Shown here: one piece after another, positions 25,813 through 35,283 of the stretch | How the letters are laid out: each line of letters opens with the position of its first letter | Position numbering within the stretch: position 1 is the stretch's first letter | From: Microbacterium nanhaiense | GTDB taxonomy: Bacteria > Actinomycetota > Actinomycetes > Actinomycetales > Microbacteriaceae | Direction: 5' to 3' | Assembly: GCF_014646015.1 (NCBI RefSeq) | Contig: NZ_BMMQ01000001.1 | Location: 535,366-572,475 of the forward strand | Length of the DNA: 37,110 bases | The notes under the pieces: model-generated | Seen by the model: only the letters and a program-made list of their open reading frames with translations | Told to the model about the DNA's origin: nothing | The model's database searches: none | Position numbers and translations under genes: made by a program

Positions 25813-26310
25813 CTATGCGGGCAGGTTGGCCTCGATCAGCGACACGATCGCCTCGTCGTCCGGTTTCGTCTGCGGGCGGAAGCGCTCGACCTCGCCCGAG
25901 GGCAGGATCACGAATTTCTCGAAGTTCCACGCGACGGGGCCGCCGAGCCCGGCGTGATCCTTCGTCTTCTTCAGGGCCTTGAACAGGGGAGCGGCATTCG
26001 GCCCGTTCACCTTCACCTTGTCGGCGATCGGGAAGCTGACGCCCCACGTCGTCGAGCAGTACTCGAGGATCTCATCCATGGATCCGGGTTCCTGCCCCAT
26101 GAACTGGTTGCAGGGGAAGCCGATGATGTTCAGCCCGCGATCGCCGTAGGTGCGCTGAAGCTGCTCGAGCTGTTCGTACTGGGGCGTGAGGCCGCACTTG
26201 CTGGCAACGTTGACGACAATGGTCACGCCCGTCCCGTAGTCGGCGAGGGTCTTCGTTTCGCCCGACGCGTCGGCGAATTCGATGGCTCGGATGTCGGTTT
26301 CGGTGCTCAT
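25813..26310 (-). CDS. Glutathione peroxidase family protein
   Basis: 165-residue thiol peroxidase of the GPx family, which reduces peroxides. In actinobacteria, which lack glutathione, such enzymes generally use thioredoxin or other thiols. The peroxidatic Cys lies in VVNVASKCGLTPQYEQLEQL (about 30-50). GFPCNQFMGQEPG and VAWNFEKFVI are the other two catalytic-site blocks (Gln and Trp/Asn). It is a cysteine enzyme, not a selenoprotein: the codon is TGC. The ATG at 26310 follows a TAACCT -10 box by 7 bases. It is divergent from dusB across 57 bases. Confidence 0.94.
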   Translation of the reverse strand: MSTETDIRAIEFADASGETKTLADYGTGVTIVVNVASKCGLTPQYEQLEQLQRTYGDRGLNIIGFPCNQFMGQEPGSMDEILEYCSTTWGVSFPIADKVKVNGPNAAPLFKALKKTKDHAGLGGPVAWNFEKFVILPSGEVERFRPQTKPDDEAIVSLIEANLPA

Positions 26311-26317
26311 ATTCCAC

Positions 26318-26361
26318 AGGTTACGCCCGTCAGCTATCGCGCGGCCGAACGGTGAGAGAAT
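26318..26361. promoter_or_regulatory. Divergent leaderless promoters of gpx and dusB
   Basis: The gap between the two start codons is only 57 bases. On the minus strand TAACCT (26318-26323) ends 7 bases before the peroxidase ATG. On the plus strand GAGAAT (26356-26361) ends 6 bases before the dusB GTG. The -35 regions must therefore overlap, and polymerases for the two genes would compete. Confidence 0.45.
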
Positions 26362-26367
26362 GGACGG

Positions 26368-27543
26368 GTGACAGCCGTTCTCGATACCGCCCCCGACGTG
26401 CGCAAGATGCCACCGCTGCAGATCGGACCGCTCACGGTCGACGTCCCCGTCGTGCTCGCGCCCATGGCGGGTGTCACGAACATGGCGTTCCGGCGACTGT
26501 GCCGCGAATACGGCATCGGCCTGTACGTGACCGAGATGATCACGACGCGCGCGCTGGTCGAGCGCAACGAGGTCACGATGCGCCTCATCCGGCACCACGA
26601 GTCCGAGACGCCGCGCTCGATCCAGCTCTATGGAGTCGATCCCAAGTACACGGGCGAGGCCGCTCGGATCATCGCGGCGGAGAATCACGCCGACCACATC
26701 GACCTGAACTTCGGTTGCCCGGTCCCGAAGGTCACCCGCAAGGGCGGCGGATCCGCGTTGCCCTGGAAGAGCGACCTCTTCCGCGACATCGTGAAGGCCG
26801 CGGTGGACGGCGCGGGGGATGTGCCTGTCACGGTCAAGATTCGTAAGGGCATCGACGACGACCACCTCACGTACCTCGAGGCGGCGAAGGCGGCCGAGTC
26901 GGTCGGTGCCGCCGCCGTCTCCCTGCACGCGCGCACGCTCGAGCAGTCATACTCGGGCCACGCCGACTGGTCGGCGATCGCGCGCCTGAAGGAGCACATC
27001 GAGACCATCCCCGTGCTCGGAAACGGCGACATCTGGAGCGCGGAAGACGCGATCCGGATGGTCGACGAGACCGGATGCGACGGCGTCGTCGTCGGACGAG
27101 GCTGCCTCGGTCGCCCCTGGCTCTTCGGCGAGCTCGCCCGAGCGTTCGGCAACGCCGAGGCGCCCATCGTCGATGCGACGCTCGCGTTCGTTGCGCAGGC
27201 GTTCCGCCGCCACGCCGAGCTTCTCGTCGACTTTTACGAGGACGAGCTGCGCGGTTGCCGCGACATCCGCAAGCACGCCGGTTGGTACTTCAAGGGCTAC
27301 CCGGTCGGCGGCGAGATGCGCGGGCGGTTCACTCAGGTGAACTCTCTCGCCGACATCGACGCGCTCATCGCCGAGCTCGACCTCACCGCTCCCTACCCGG
27401 GCGAGGGCGTGGAGGGTCCGCGCGGGCGTTCAGGCCGCGCGCGCCGGGCCGTGCTTCCCGACGGCTGGTTGTCGTCCCGCACGATGAACTCGCAGGAGTC
27501 GGCGGATCTGCAGGAAGCGGAGCTCGATACCAGTGGCGGCTGA
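26368..27543 (+). CDS. dusB: tRNA-dihydrouridine synthase (DusB type)
   Basis: 391-residue flavoenzyme that reduces uridines in the tRNA D-loop. It has the N-terminal flavin-binding block LAPMAGVTNMAFRRLC, then DLNFGCPVPKVTRKGGGSAL with the catalytic Cys, and later VLGNGDIWSAEDAIRM and GVVVGRGCLGRPWLF. The C-terminal tail beyond about residue 350 is longer than in E. coli Dus and ends in a basic then acidic low-complexity stretch. The start is a GTG at 26368. The stop overlaps the dgt start, so dusB, dgt, dnaG and the ABC ATPase probably form one operon. Confidence 0.95.
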   Translation: MTAVLDTAPDVRKMPPLQIGPLTVDVPVVLAPMAGVTNMAFRRLCREYGIGLYVTEMITTRALVERNEVTMRLIRHHESETPRSIQLYGVDPKYTGEAARIIAAENHADHIDLNFGCPVPKVTRKGGGSALPWKSDLFRDIVKAAVDGAGDVPVTVKIRKGIDDDHLTYLEAAKAAESVGAAAVSLHARTLEQSYSGHADWSAIARLKEHIETIPVLGNGDIWSAEDAIRMVDETGCDGVVVGRGCLGRPWLFGELARAFGNAEAPIVDATLAFVAQAFRRHAELLVDFYEDELRGCRDIRKHAGWYFKGYPVGGEMRGRFTQVNSLADIDALIAELDLTAPYPGEGVEGPRGRSGRARRAVLPDGWLSSRTMNSQESADLQEAELDTSGG

Positions 27544-28858
27544 ACTGCTCCCGGCGGGGTACACGACCCGCGACAGCGAGCGGTTCCTCATCGAGCAGCA
27601 CCGTTCGGCGCGTGGCCACTTCGCGCGCGACCGCGCCCGCGTCCTGCACTCCGCGGCGCTGCGACGCCTGGGCGCGAAGACCCAGGTGCTGAGTCCCGCG
27701 AGCGACGCGGATTTCGCCCGGAACCGCCTGACGCACTCTCTCGAGGTCGCGCAGATCGGCCGAGAACTCGCGACGTCGCTGGGGCTCAGCGAGGACGTCG
27801 TGGACGCGGCGTGCCTCAGCCATGACCTCGGACACCCGCCGTTCGGCCACAACGGTGAGCGGGCGCTAAACGAATGGTCCAGCGACATCGGCGGCTTTGA
27901 GGGGAACGCGCAGAGCCTGCGGATCCTGACGCGGCTCGAGGCGAAGACCATGCAGGGCGACCGTTCCCTGGGCCTCAACCTCACGCGCGCCACGCTCGAT
28001 GCGAGCTGCAAGTATCCCTGGACCGCGTCGGATCCGGTCGCCGACCCCGGCGGCCGCCTCAAGTTCGGCGTCTACCCGGAAGACGAAGAGGTCTACCGCT
28101 GGATGCGTGACGGGGCGCCCGAGCGCGTGCGCTGCATCGAGGCCGAAGTGATGGACCTCTCGGACGACATCGCCTACTCGGTGCACGACTTCGAGGACGC
28201 CGTGATGAACGGTTACGTCGACGTCGCACAGCTGGCGGATCCAGTGGAGCACCACCCGCTCGTGGGCAGCATCCAGTCATGGGTCGGCTACGACTATGGT
28301 CGCGATGAGCTGGCCGATGCGCTCTACCGGCTGAGCCGCCAACCGATGTGGTTGCGCGGCTTCGACCGTTCGCGGCAGTCGCTCGCGCGACTGAAGAACC
28401 TCACGAGCGACCTGATCGGACGCTTCGCGAGCGCCGCCGTCGACGCCACACGCGAGCACTACGCCACGGGCGACCTGACCCGGTATCAGGCGCATGTCGT
28501 GATCCCGCGCGAGATCGAGCTCGAGATCGCGGTGTTAAAGGGCATCATGGGCGCATCGATCGTGACGATCGAGCGTCGCCGCGAGGTGTACCGCGAGCAG
28601 CGCGCCGTCTTGACGCGCATCGCGGACGCCCTGTCGACCACCGACACCCTGTTCTCTTCCGGTGCGGACCATCTGGATCCGGCCTTCGCTGTCGACTATG
28701 CGGCCGCGAAGACCGACGCCGAGCGTAAGCGCGTGATCGTTGACCAGGTGGCGAGCCTCACCGACCAGTCGGCGGTCGCGTGGCACGCCCGCCTGGTGGG
28801 CGACATCGACCCGGCGTCGGTCGGGATCCGCCTGCGTGCGGTGGAGGGGCGAGACTGA
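27533..28858 (+). CDS. dgt: Deoxyguanosinetriphosphate triphosphohydrolase-like protein
   Basis: 441-residue HD-domain enzyme of the dGTPase family, which cleaves dNTPs to nucleosides and triphosphate. The metal-binding residues appear in [17 protein letters not shown] (His) and [16 protein letters not shown] (His-Asp, about 99-114), with a third Asp in [15 protein letters not shown]. The start is GTG at 27533, inside the end of dusB. The next gene, dnaG, begins at the overlapping TGATG. Actinobacterial dgt next to dnaG is a common order. Confidence 0.95.
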   Translation: MAAELLPAGYTTRDSERFLIEQHRSARGHFARDRARVLHSAALRRLGAKTQVLSPASDADFARNRLTHSLEVAQIGRELATSLGLSEDVVDAACLSHDLGHPPFGHNGERALNEWSSDIGGFEGNAQSLRILTRLEAKTMQGDRSLGLNLTRATLDASCKYPWTASDPVADPGGRLKFGVYPEDEEVYRWMRDGAPERVRCIEAEVMDLSDDIAYSVHDFEDAVMNGYVDVAQLADPVEHHPLVGSIQSWVGYDYGRDELADALYRLSRQPMWLRGFDRSRQSLARLKNLTSDLIGRFASAAVDATREHYATGDLTRYQAHVVIPREIELEIAVLKGIMGASIVTIERRREVYREQRAVLTRIADALSTTDTLFSSGADHLDPAFAVDYAAAKTDAERKRVIVDQVASLTDQSAVAWHARLVGDIDPASVGIRLRAVEGRD

Positions 28859-30702
28859 TGCCCCGCATCGTTGCCGCCGATATCGAAGAGGTCAAGTCCC
28901 GCATCAACATCGCCGACGTCATCGGCGAACGCGTCGCCCTGAAGTCGGCGGGCGTGGGCTCCCTCAAGGGCCTGTGCCCGTTCCACGACGAGCGCAGCCC
29001 CAGTTTCAACGTGCGCCCGAGCCAGGGGTACTACCACTGCTTCGGCTGCGGGGAGTCCGGCGACGTCTTCACCTTCCTCCGCGAGATGGACCACCTCTCG
29101 TTCAGTGAGGCCGTCGAGCTAATGGCGCAGCGCGTCGGCTATGAGCTCCATTACGAAGAGGGCGGCGGTCCCGCGCCCGAGAAATCGAGCGGCCGCGCGC
29201 GGCTGTTCGCGGCGAACACGCAGGCTGCGGAGTACTTCCGACAGCAGCTGCTCTCGCCCGAGGCGGAGCCCGCGCGCGCGTTCCTGGGCGGCCGCGGGTT
29301 CGACCCCGGGGCGGCGGCGCACTTCGGCGTCGGATACGCGCCGAAGGGGTGGGATCACCTCCTCAACCACCTCACCGGGCAGGGCTTCACGCGCGACGAG
29401 CTCATCACGGCGGGGCTGGTCTCGACGAATCAGCGCGGCGGCGTCTACGACAGGTTCCGCGGGCGGATCGTCTGGCCGATCCGCGATGTGACGGGGCAGA
29501 CGATCGGTTTCGGTGCGCGCAAGCTCTACGACGAGGACCAGGGGCCGAAGTACCTCAACACGCCCGAGACGCCGATCTACAAGAAGAACCAGGTGCTCTA
29601 CGGCCTCGACCTCGCCAAGCGGGACATCTCCCGCGGAGATCCGAAGCGCGTGATCGTCGTCGAGGGATACACGGACGTCATGGCCTGTCACCTCGCGGGT
29701 CTCACGACCGCCGTGGCGACCTGCGGCACGGCGTTCGGATCCGAGCACATCCGCACCCTGCGGCGCGTGATGGGCGACGACTCCGCGACGGGCGAGGTCG
29801 TCTTCACCTTCGACGGCGACGAGGCCGGGCAGAAGGCCGCGCTTCGGGCCTTCTCGGAGGCCGAACGATTCTCCGCGCAGACCTTTGTCGCCGTCGCGCC
29901 CGATGGTTTGGATCCGTGCGATCTGCGATTGCAGCGAGGGGATCAGGCGGTGCGGGCGCTCCTCGACACCCGGAGCCCGATGATCGAGTTCGTCATCGAT
30001 AGGAAGATCGCCGGCTTCCCCCTCACGAGCGTCGAGGGCCGCGTCGGCGCCCTGCGCGCCGCGGCGCCCATCGTCGCGGAGATCAAGGACAGGCTGATCC
30101 GCCCCGGATACGAGCGCACGCTCGCGCAGCGGCTCGGCATGGATCCGACGGACGTGCACCGGGAGGTCGAGATTGCCGCTCGCGGGGGGCGTCGCGAGGA
30201 GCGGCACGCACCCGCCCCGGGGACGGCCGCCCCGTCCGTGACGCTCGCGAGCCTGCCGCGCACGACGGACGTCGCGATGGAACGCGACGCGCTCACGGGA
30301 ATCCTGCAGTACGGGCACCTCATCGAGCCGGCGCTGTTCCAACGCGCAATCGAGTCACCCTTCCGAACCCCCGCGCTCGACGAGGTACGCAAGGCCATTC
30401 TCGCGGTCGACCGGTCGAAACCGGGCTGGGGCCAGGCGGCGCTCGACCTGCTGCCGCAGTCGCTGCGCCAGCTCGGCGGCGAGGTGCTGATGCGCGATTT
30501 CCCTGCCCGCGACGAGGAGCACGCCGCCGTATCGGCGAACGATCTGTGCCGGCGACTCATCGCGCGCGCGCTGGACGCGCAGAAGAGCGAACTGCTCGGC
30601 GAGCTGCAGCGACTCGAGCCCGGCAGCCCGGAGGGGCGCGCCGTGCAGATCCGCTTGCGCGATCTCGAAATGGAACGTCGCAGACTCATCGAGGAGACCT
30701 GA
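28858..30702 (+). CDS. dnaG: DNA primase
   Basis: 614-residue primase that makes RNA primers for DNA replication. The N-terminal zinc finger reads [11 protein letters not shown] then [12 protein letters not shown] (about 40-66). The catalytic TOPRIM core includes [17 protein letters not shown] (about 265-281), [10 protein letters not shown] and [14 protein letters not shown] with the acidic metal ligands. A C-terminal helicase-interaction domain completes the protein. Full length. The start is the ATG at 28858 within the dgt stop. Its stop overlaps the ABC ATPase start. Confidence 0.97.
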   Translation: MPRIVAADIEEVKSRINIADVIGERVALKSAGVGSLKGLCPFHDERSPSFNVRPSQGYYHCFGCGESGDVFTFLREMDHLSFSEAVELMAQRVGYELHYEEGGGPAPEKSSGRARLFAANTQAAEYFRQQLLSPEAEPARAFLGGRGFDPGAAAHFGVGYAPKGWDHLLNHLTGQGFTRDELITAGLVSTNQRGGVYDRFRGRIVWPIRDVTGQTIGFGARKLYDEDQGPKYLNTPETPIYKKNQVLYGLDLAKRDISRGDPKRVIVVEGYTDVMACHLAGLTTAVATCGTAFGSEHIRTLRRVMGDDSATGEVVFTFDGDEAGQKAALRAFSEAERFSAQTFVAVAPDGLDPCDLRLQRGDQAVRALLDTRSPMIEFVIDRKIAGFPLTSVEGRVGALRAAAPIVAEIKDRLIRPGYERTLAQRLGMDPTDVHREVEIAARGGRREERHAPAPGTAAPSVTLASLPRTTDVAMERDALTGILQYGHLIEPALFQRAIESPFRTPALDEVRKAILAVDRSKPGWGQAALDLLPQSLRQLGGEVLMRDFPARDEEHAAVSANDLCRRLIARALDAQKSELLGELQRLEPGSPEGRAVQIRLRDLEMERRRLIEET

Positions 30703-31490
30703 TGGCATTACCCAAACTGACCGAGTGGGCGCTTCGCCTCGACGATCTGAGCGTTGCGCGCGGACGGGGCCCGTCGAGCATGCGCGCTGTCGATGGCGTG
30801 CGCGCCGAGCTCCCGTTCGGCTCCGCGCTCGTCGTATCCGGGCCAACGGGATCCGGAAAGTCGTCGCTCGCCCTCGCTCTCTCGGGTCGTGCCGGCCGCG
30901 ACACGCGCATCGTCGGCGGATCCGCGGTGGTGTGCGGCATCTCCCCGGAACGACGCGGTCGTGCGCGCAACGTGCTCACGTTCCGGGTCGGCTTCCTCTC
31001 GCAGGATGCGGGTCCGGGGCTCGACCCGGACCGCACAGTCGGGGAACTCATCTCGCTGCCGCTTCTGGAGCGCGAACCGCGCCTGGCGCGTCGTCAGCTG
31101 GAGATCCGCGTGTCGAACCTTCTCGATGAGGTACGACTGCCGCTCGGGGCGGCGGGCAAGTTCCCGCACGAGCTCAGCTCGGGCATGCGCCAGCGTGTCG
31201 CCCTGGCCGTCGCGCTCGTTCTCGATCCGCGGCTACTCATCGCCGACGAGCCCCTCGCGGGGATCGACATCGAGGTGCGGCACGTCGTCCGAGACGCGAT
31301 TCTCCGGCGGCGCGAGGAGTGGGGAATGGCCGCGCTCATCGTGTCGAACGACGTCGAGTTCGCGCAGGAGATCGGTGCCGAACAGCTCGTCTTGGACCGT
31401 GGATCCGTTGTCGGCGTGCGCCGCGCGGGGGAGGAGCCCCTGATCACGCCCGGCGCGCGCGAGGCCCACGCGTTTCTCGGCGGCGCATGA
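30702..31490 (+). CDS. Orphan ABC-type ATPase following dnaG
   Basis: 262-residue single ABC ATPase domain most like the OppD group. Walker A is GPTGSGKSS (about 45-53), the Q-loop lies at FLSQDAG, the signature is LSSGMRQRVALAVAL and Walker B is LLIADEPLAGID. The usual switch histidine (THD or SHD after Walker B) is replaced by Asn, in ALIVSNDVEFAQ. There is no membrane or binding-protein partner nearby, so it may pair with an unlinked permease or have a non-transport role. The ATG overlaps the dnaG stop and follows gaggaga, so it is translationally coupled. Function unknown. Confidence 0.88.
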   Translation: MALPKLTEWALRLDDLSVARGRGPSSMRAVDGVRAELPFGSALVVSGPTGSGKSSLALALSGRAGRDTRIVGGSAVVCGISPERRGRARNVLTFRVGFLSQDAGPGLDPDRTVGELISLPLLEREPRLARRQLEIRVSNLLDEVRLPLGAAGKFPHELSSGMRQRVALAVALVLDPRLLIADEPLAGIDIEVRHVVRDAILRRREEWGMAALIVSNDVEFAQEIGAEQLVLDRGSVVGVRRAGEEPLITPGAREAHAFLGGA

Positions 31491-31521
31491 CGAAGGCCGC
31501 CCCGTGCGGGACGGCCTTCGT
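31490..31521. terminator. Terminator after the ABC ATPase gene
   Basis: A 10-bp stem (acgaaggccg/cggccttcgt) extended by ccc/ggg with a one-base bulge begins at the stop codon of the ATPase gene. It is shared with the convergent lipoprotein gene, whose stop is 12 bases away, so it can serve both strands. Confidence 0.75.
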
Positions 31522-31532
31522 GATACGCAGAA

Positions 31533-32057
31533 TCAGCGCTTGGAGCCCTTGAGGGATCCGGTGACAGGAACGGCGGCGCCGGACTCGTCGACCTCGACCA
31601 CCATGCACTGGACCTGGCGGTCGCCGTCAGCCCACGACTCCGGGCTGGGGAGGTAGTAGTTGAATGCCAGGGAAGCCGATTCCTCGGCGGGGATACCGAC
31701 GAAGTCGGTGAACGCGTCGTAGCACTTCTGGTCGGCGTCGGTGGTCATGGCTTCGTCCGTGGGGAAGCCCTCGCCGAGGTCGAGGTCGTACGCGTAGTAG
31801 AACTCGTAGTCATGCTCCTCCGAGCAGGGCACGACGTCGACGTCGAAAACCTCGTCGCCCTCGGGCTCGGCCATGCAATCGCCGACCTGGATGTCGAAGA
31901 CCGAGTCGGTGCCCGCCTCGGTGACCTCGTTCGTGTCGCTGTCGCGCTGAGCGCCGCCGAAGAGCGTGCTGATCTGGCCGCAACCGGCGAGGGTGGAGGC
32001 GGCAAGAAGTGCGCCGCCGACGATGAGGATGCGGGCGGTGCGGTTACGGAGAGTCAT
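31533..32057 (-). CDS. Septum-formation family lipoprotein
   Basis: 174-residue predicted lipoprotein. A basic N-terminus and hydrophobic stretch lead to the lipobox LAGC at about residues 23-26. After an acidic linker comes VFDIQVGDCMAEPEGDEVFD followed by VVPCSEEHDYEF, the pattern of the Septum_form domain (VGDC...V.C...H..E). Four Cys in the mature part could form two disulphides. The ATG at 32057 gives a standard signal peptide; a start at 32093 would add twelve residues before it. The domain name comes from a link with septation in Actinobacteria; the role of this copy is unknown. Confidence 0.8.
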   Translation of the reverse strand: MTLRNRTARILIVGGALLAASTLAGCGQISTLFGGAQRDSDTNEVTEAGTDSVFDIQVGDCMAEPEGDEVFDVDVVPCSEEHDYEFYYAYDLDLGEGFPTDEAMTTDADQKCYDAFTDFVGIPAEESASLAFNYYLPSPESWADGDRQVQCMVVEVDESGAAVPVTGSLKGSKR

Positions 32058-32132
32058 AACAACCTGTCTCTGTACTGATCTATCGGATACCACTCGAGCT
32101 TAGGGAATGAAGATGGCCTCCCGGTAACAGCT

Positions 32133-32699
32133 TCACGCGTCGACGTCGTCGACCCCCGGGGTCCAACTCACGCCGGGCACGCCCCAGCGCCGCTTCTTCA
32201 CGATCTTCTGTGCGGTCTTCCAGTCGCCGTCCGAGATCCGGTCGATGTAGACGACACCGTCGAGGTGATCGAACTCGTGCTGCATGATCCGGGCGCGCCA
32301 CCCGTCGACCTCGATGTGCACCGGCCGGCCCTCGAGGTCGATGCCCGTCACCATGACGCGATCCGATCGCCGCAGCGGAAAGCTCTCGCCGGGGAACGAC
32401 AGGCATCCCTCGGACTCGGTCTCCTCGTCCGGCTCGCCAGGTTCGAGCGGCGCCATCCACAGCACGGGGTTGATGACCTCGCCGCGCCACGGGTTTCCCT
32501 CGTCGTCTTCGTAGGTGTACGTGTAGATGCGCAGGCCCACGCCTACCTGAGGGGCCGCGAGTCCCACGCCGGGGGCGGCATCCATCGTCTCGTACATGTC
32601 GGCGACGAGCGTGCGGATCTCGTCGGTGATCTCGTCCACCGCGGCGGCGGGCGCGTGCAGAACCGGGTCGCCCCAAATGCGAATCGGGAGAATAGCCAT
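32133..32699 (-). CDS. def: Peptide deformylase
   Basis: 188-residue metalloenzyme that removes the formyl group from new proteins. All three motifs are present: GVGLAAPQVG (about 44-53), EGCLSFP (about 96-102, metal-binding Cys) and QHEFDHLDG (about 138-146, two His ligands and catalytic Glu). The ATG at 32699 is 6 bases downstream of a TAGCCT -10 box. The family often occurs in more than one copy in actinobacteria. The C-terminal tail beyond about residue 165 is Trp/Gly rich. Confidence 0.96.
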   Translation of the reverse strand: MAILPIRIWGDPVLHAPAAAVDEITDEIRTLVADMYETMDAAPGVGLAAPQVGVGLRIYTYTYEDDEGNPWRGEVINPVLWMAPLEPGEPDEETESEGCLSFPGESFPLRRSDRVMVTGIDLEGRPVHIEVDGWRARIMQHEFDHLDGVVYIDRISDGDWKTAQKIVKKRRWGVPGVSWTPGVDDVDA

Positions 32700-32705
32700 A
32701 CTCCA

Positions 32706-32711
32706 AGGCTA
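32706..32711 (-). promoter_or_regulatory. -10 box of def, leaderless
   Basis: On the minus strand TAGCCT ends 6 bases before the def ATG. It is divergent from the promoter of the DMT-like gene (32748-32753). Confidence 0.4.
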
Positions 32712-32747
32712 GGGCTAACCCGATGGCGGTCTCCGAGAAAGTGCCAC

Positions 32748-32753
32748 TACGCT
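32748..32753 (+). promoter_or_regulatory. -10 box of the DMT-like gene, leaderless
   Basis: TACGCT ends 7 bases before the GTG at 32761, with no ribosome site between. Confidence 0.4.
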
Positions 32754-32760
32754 CGACAGC

Positions 32761-33774
32761 GTGAGCTGGTATGAGACGACCATCCGAGCCGTTGCCGCAC
32801 CGCACGATGAGCTCGTCGGCCTCTTCGACAACCCCGGGCTGCTGCTCGGCATCCCGCTCGCCATCGCCGGCGCAGTGTTCATGTCGCTCGGTGCGCAGTA
32901 TCAGAGCCGTGGCGTGCGGAAAGTGGAGGCGGCGTCTGGACGCACCGGCAAGCAGGGTCTGAGCTCGGCGCACGTGGTCGCCCTCCTGCGCAGGCCCTCG
33001 TGGGTGCTCGGCACCCTGATCCTCGGCGCGGCGATCGTGTGTCAGCTCTCAGCGCTCGCGATCGCGCCGCTGATCGTCGTGCAACCGCTCGGAGCGATCT
33101 CGCTCGTCATCACGACAATGCTGAACGCCCAGATGACCGGGCACATGCCCACCAAGGCGTCGCTCAGCGCGACCGCTCTGTGTCTCGGCGGGATCTTCGT
33201 CTTCGTGGGCTTCGCCGCCTTCTACGCCGTCGAGAGGCCGCTCGACGACTCGCAGCTTCTCGTGCTGCTCGTCATCCTCTTCGTCGTGCTTATCCTCGTG
33301 GGTTTCGCGTGGCTGTTCCTCCGCCTGCGCGCGGGGGCGCTGTTCTACATCACCAGCGCCGGCGTCCTCTACGGTTTCGTCGCGACCCTCGCGAAGGTCA
33401 TCATCAAGCGCGTGCAGGAGGGCGACTTCGGGCTCCTGACGATCGCCTGCGCGCTCGCTCTGGCGGCGGCGGGCCTCGTCGGCGCATACTTCGTGCAGAC
33501 GGCCTACTCGTCCGGGCCGCCCGATCTCGTGATCGCGGGGCTCACGGTCGTGGATCCGATCATCGCCGTCGCGGTCGGCGCCACCCTCCTCGGCGAGGCG
33601 GCCCGCACGCCCCTGTGGACGCTCCTGATATGGGTGCTCGCAGGAGCGGTCGCTGCCGTCGGCGTTGCCCTGCTGGCGAAGCACCACCCGCAGGTCGTAA
33701 GCGAGAGCGGAGCCGCCACCGGACGACGCACCCCGGCCGCGGGCGATTCGGAGCCGGACGCCGAGGACCAGTAG
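32761..33774 (+). CDS. DMT-superfamily (NIPA-like) membrane transporter
   Basis: 337-residue polytopic membrane protein with about nine hydrophobic segments. Characteristic stretches are GIPLAIAGAVFMSLGAQYQS near the N-terminus and APLIVVQPLGAISLVITTML, which recalls the A-P-L-G-A/S motif of NIPA magnesium transporters and other DMT relatives. The C-terminal 30 residues are hydrophilic and low complexity. The start is GTG. The substrate is unknown. The stop codon lies 13 bases before the tRNA gene. Confidence 0.82.
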   Translation: MSWYETTIRAVAAPHDELVGLFDNPGLLLGIPLAIAGAVFMSLGAQYQSRGVRKVEAASGRTGKQGLSSAHVVALLRRPSWVLGTLILGAAIVCQLSALAIAPLIVVQPLGAISLVITTMLNAQMTGHMPTKASLSATALCLGGIFVFVGFAAFYAVERPLDDSQLLVLLVILFVVLILVGFAWLFLRLRAGALFYITSAGVLYGFVATLAKVIIKRVQEGDFGLLTIACALALAAAGLVGAYFVQTAYSSGPPDLVIAGLTVVDPIIAVAVGATLLGEAARTPLWTLLIWVLAGAVAAVGVALLAKHHPQVVSESGAATGRRTPAAGDSEPDAEDQ

Positions 33775-33787
33775 AATGGCAAGCCGC

Positions 33788-33862
33788 GGGACCGTAGCCA
33801 AGATGGTCAAGGCAGCGAGCTCATAACTCGACGATCCGTGGGTTCAAGTCCCACCGGTCCCA
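33788..33862 (+). tRNA. tRNA-Met (anticodon CAT)
   Basis: 75 bases fold as a tRNA. The acceptor arms are gggaccg/cggtccc with discriminator A. The anticodon loop ctCATaa has CAT at 33822-33824, and the T arm is gtggg-ttcaagt-cccac. The 3' CCA is not encoded. The GGG acceptor start rules out initiator tRNA. Elongator Met is the likely identity; a CAT tRNA could also be Ile2 after lysidine modification, which sequence alone does not settle. Confidence 0.92.
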
Positions 33863-33889
33863 CTCCTCTGTACCACTTCGCCGCGTACG

Positions 33890-35248
33890 TCAGCCCGCGG
33901 TGGCCTTCTCGTAGGCGCGCATCGCCGCCTGCTGAGCGTCCGCAAGCGCGTCTTCGGGCGACTTGTCCCCGAGCAGGGCGGCCGTGATCGCGTTGTTGAG
34001 CTCGTTCTGGATCTCCTGCCCAGCCGGGGAGGACCCGAACGACTCGCCGTAGTCGACGACGTCGTAGTAGGTCGAGATGACCTGGTCGAACCCGGCGTTT
34101 CCGCTATCAACGACATACTCTTCCCGCAGGCGACCGTCAGCGTCTGGCGAGCCGGTGAACAGACCGGTGTTGATTCCGCCGTCCTGCTCGCGGGTTTCGG
34201 CGCGCGCCTTACCGGCCGCATCCCACGCTTCGTCGGAGGTGAGCTCGAGCATCCAGGCGCAGGCAGCGGCGGGGTTCTTCGCACCCGCGGGAATCACGAA
34301 CGCGGTTCCCGAGGCGACTGAGAACGGCTCGCCGTCGGCATCGCGGAACGGCACGGCCTCGAGATCGAGCTGATCCACGTACGGCGAGAGGACATTCGGG
34401 TACCACTGCGCGTTCACCTGCGCTCCGACCTGGCCGGCGACGTACTGGTTGTCGTCCCCGAACGTATCGAACGAGTCGGTGAAGCTCTTCACTGCCGCGA
34501 AGCCGCCTTGCGCGTCGGTGATCTGCTTAAGCATCTCGACGCCGGCAGCGTTGGCCGGGTCGTCGAGGGTCGGTGCGCCGTCCTCGTCGTTGAGCTGCCC
34601 GCCCATCGCCAGGATCCATAGGCCGCTCTGACCCGTCGCGACCGGATCGAACCCGAGACGCGTCGGTACGCCGCCGGACTCCTGATAAATCTTCTCGATC
34701 GCGGCGAGTAGCACATCGGGCTGCGACGTGTCGATCTCCTCCGGTGTCACACCGGCCTCGTCGAGCACGGCCTTGTTCAGCAGGATCGCCGGCGGCTGGT
34801 AAAACTGCGGCACTGCCCAGATGCTGTTGTCATAGGTGACGTCGTCGACGACCGCCTCGTACCAATGCGACCGCGCATCGACGTCGTGCGCTTCGAAGCA
34901 GGCGTCAAGGGGCATGATCAGATCCTGTGCAGCGTAGGTGGTGACATAGCGGCGGTCCATCTGCACCACGTCGGGCACGTCGCCCGAGGCGAGGCGTGTA
35001 GTGAACTTCTGGGCATCAAACGCGGTTGCGTCGAGATCGATATCCGCACCGTCGAGTTGCGAGGCGGCGTAGTCGAGCCGCGACGTGGCGACGTCGTCGA
35101 CGTTCTCAAATCCCCAGGCCGCGAGGGTTCCTTCGGGATCAGCGGTGAAGTCAGCATCACCGGCGTGCTCGTGGCCGCCCGAACCGCACCCCGCGAGCAC
35201 GACGGATGCCGCCGCCAGGCTTACGGCAGCGAAAGATGTTCTGCGCAT
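33890..35248 (-). CDS. Carbohydrate ABC importer binding lipoprotein (family 1)
   Basis: 452-residue extracytoplasmic binding protein of SBP family 1, which captures sugars or sugar derivatives. The ATG at 35248 has a clear ribosome site (gaaaggaa). The signal peptide ends with lipobox LAGC at about residues 18-21. The mature part contains LASGDVPDVVQMDRRYVTTY and YDNSIWAVPQFYQPPAILLN, matching the usual sugar-binding-protein pattern (S-G-x-x-P-D-V, then W-A-V-P). Last gene of a three-gene operon, convergent with the tRNA; no terminator is obvious in the 27-base gap. The sugar is unknown, and no glycosidase or regulator gene is in view. Confidence 0.92.
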   Translation of the reverse strand: MRRTSFAAVSLAAASVVLAGCGSGGHEHAGDADFTADPEGTLAAWGFENVDDVATSRLDYAASQLDGADIDLDATAFDAQKFTTRLASGDVPDVVQMDRRYVTTYAAQDLIMPLDACFEAHDVDARSHWYEAVVDDVTYDNSIWAVPQFYQPPAILLNKAVLDEAGVTPEEIDTSQPDVLLAAIEKIYQESGGVPTRLGFDPVATGQSGLWILAMGGQLNDEDGAPTLDDPANAAGVEMLKQITDAQGGFAAVKSFTDSFDTFGDDNQYVAGQVGAQVNAQWYPNVLSPYVDQLDLEAVPFRDADGEPFSVASGTAFVIPAGAKNPAAACAWMLELTSDEAWDAAGKARAETREQDGGINTGLFTGSPDADGRLREEYVVDSGNAGFDQVISTYYDVVDYGESFGSSPAGQEIQNELNNAITAALLGDKSPEDALADAQQAAMRAYEKATAG

Positions 35249-35283
35249 GATCTGTTCCTTTCTCGGCGGCGCGGAGGCGCCGC

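Noticed and set aside
33788..33862. Initiator tRNA-fMet
   Set aside because: The acceptor begins with a paired G (G1-C72), whereas the initiator has an unpaired first base, and the D and anticodon arms do not match the initiator form.
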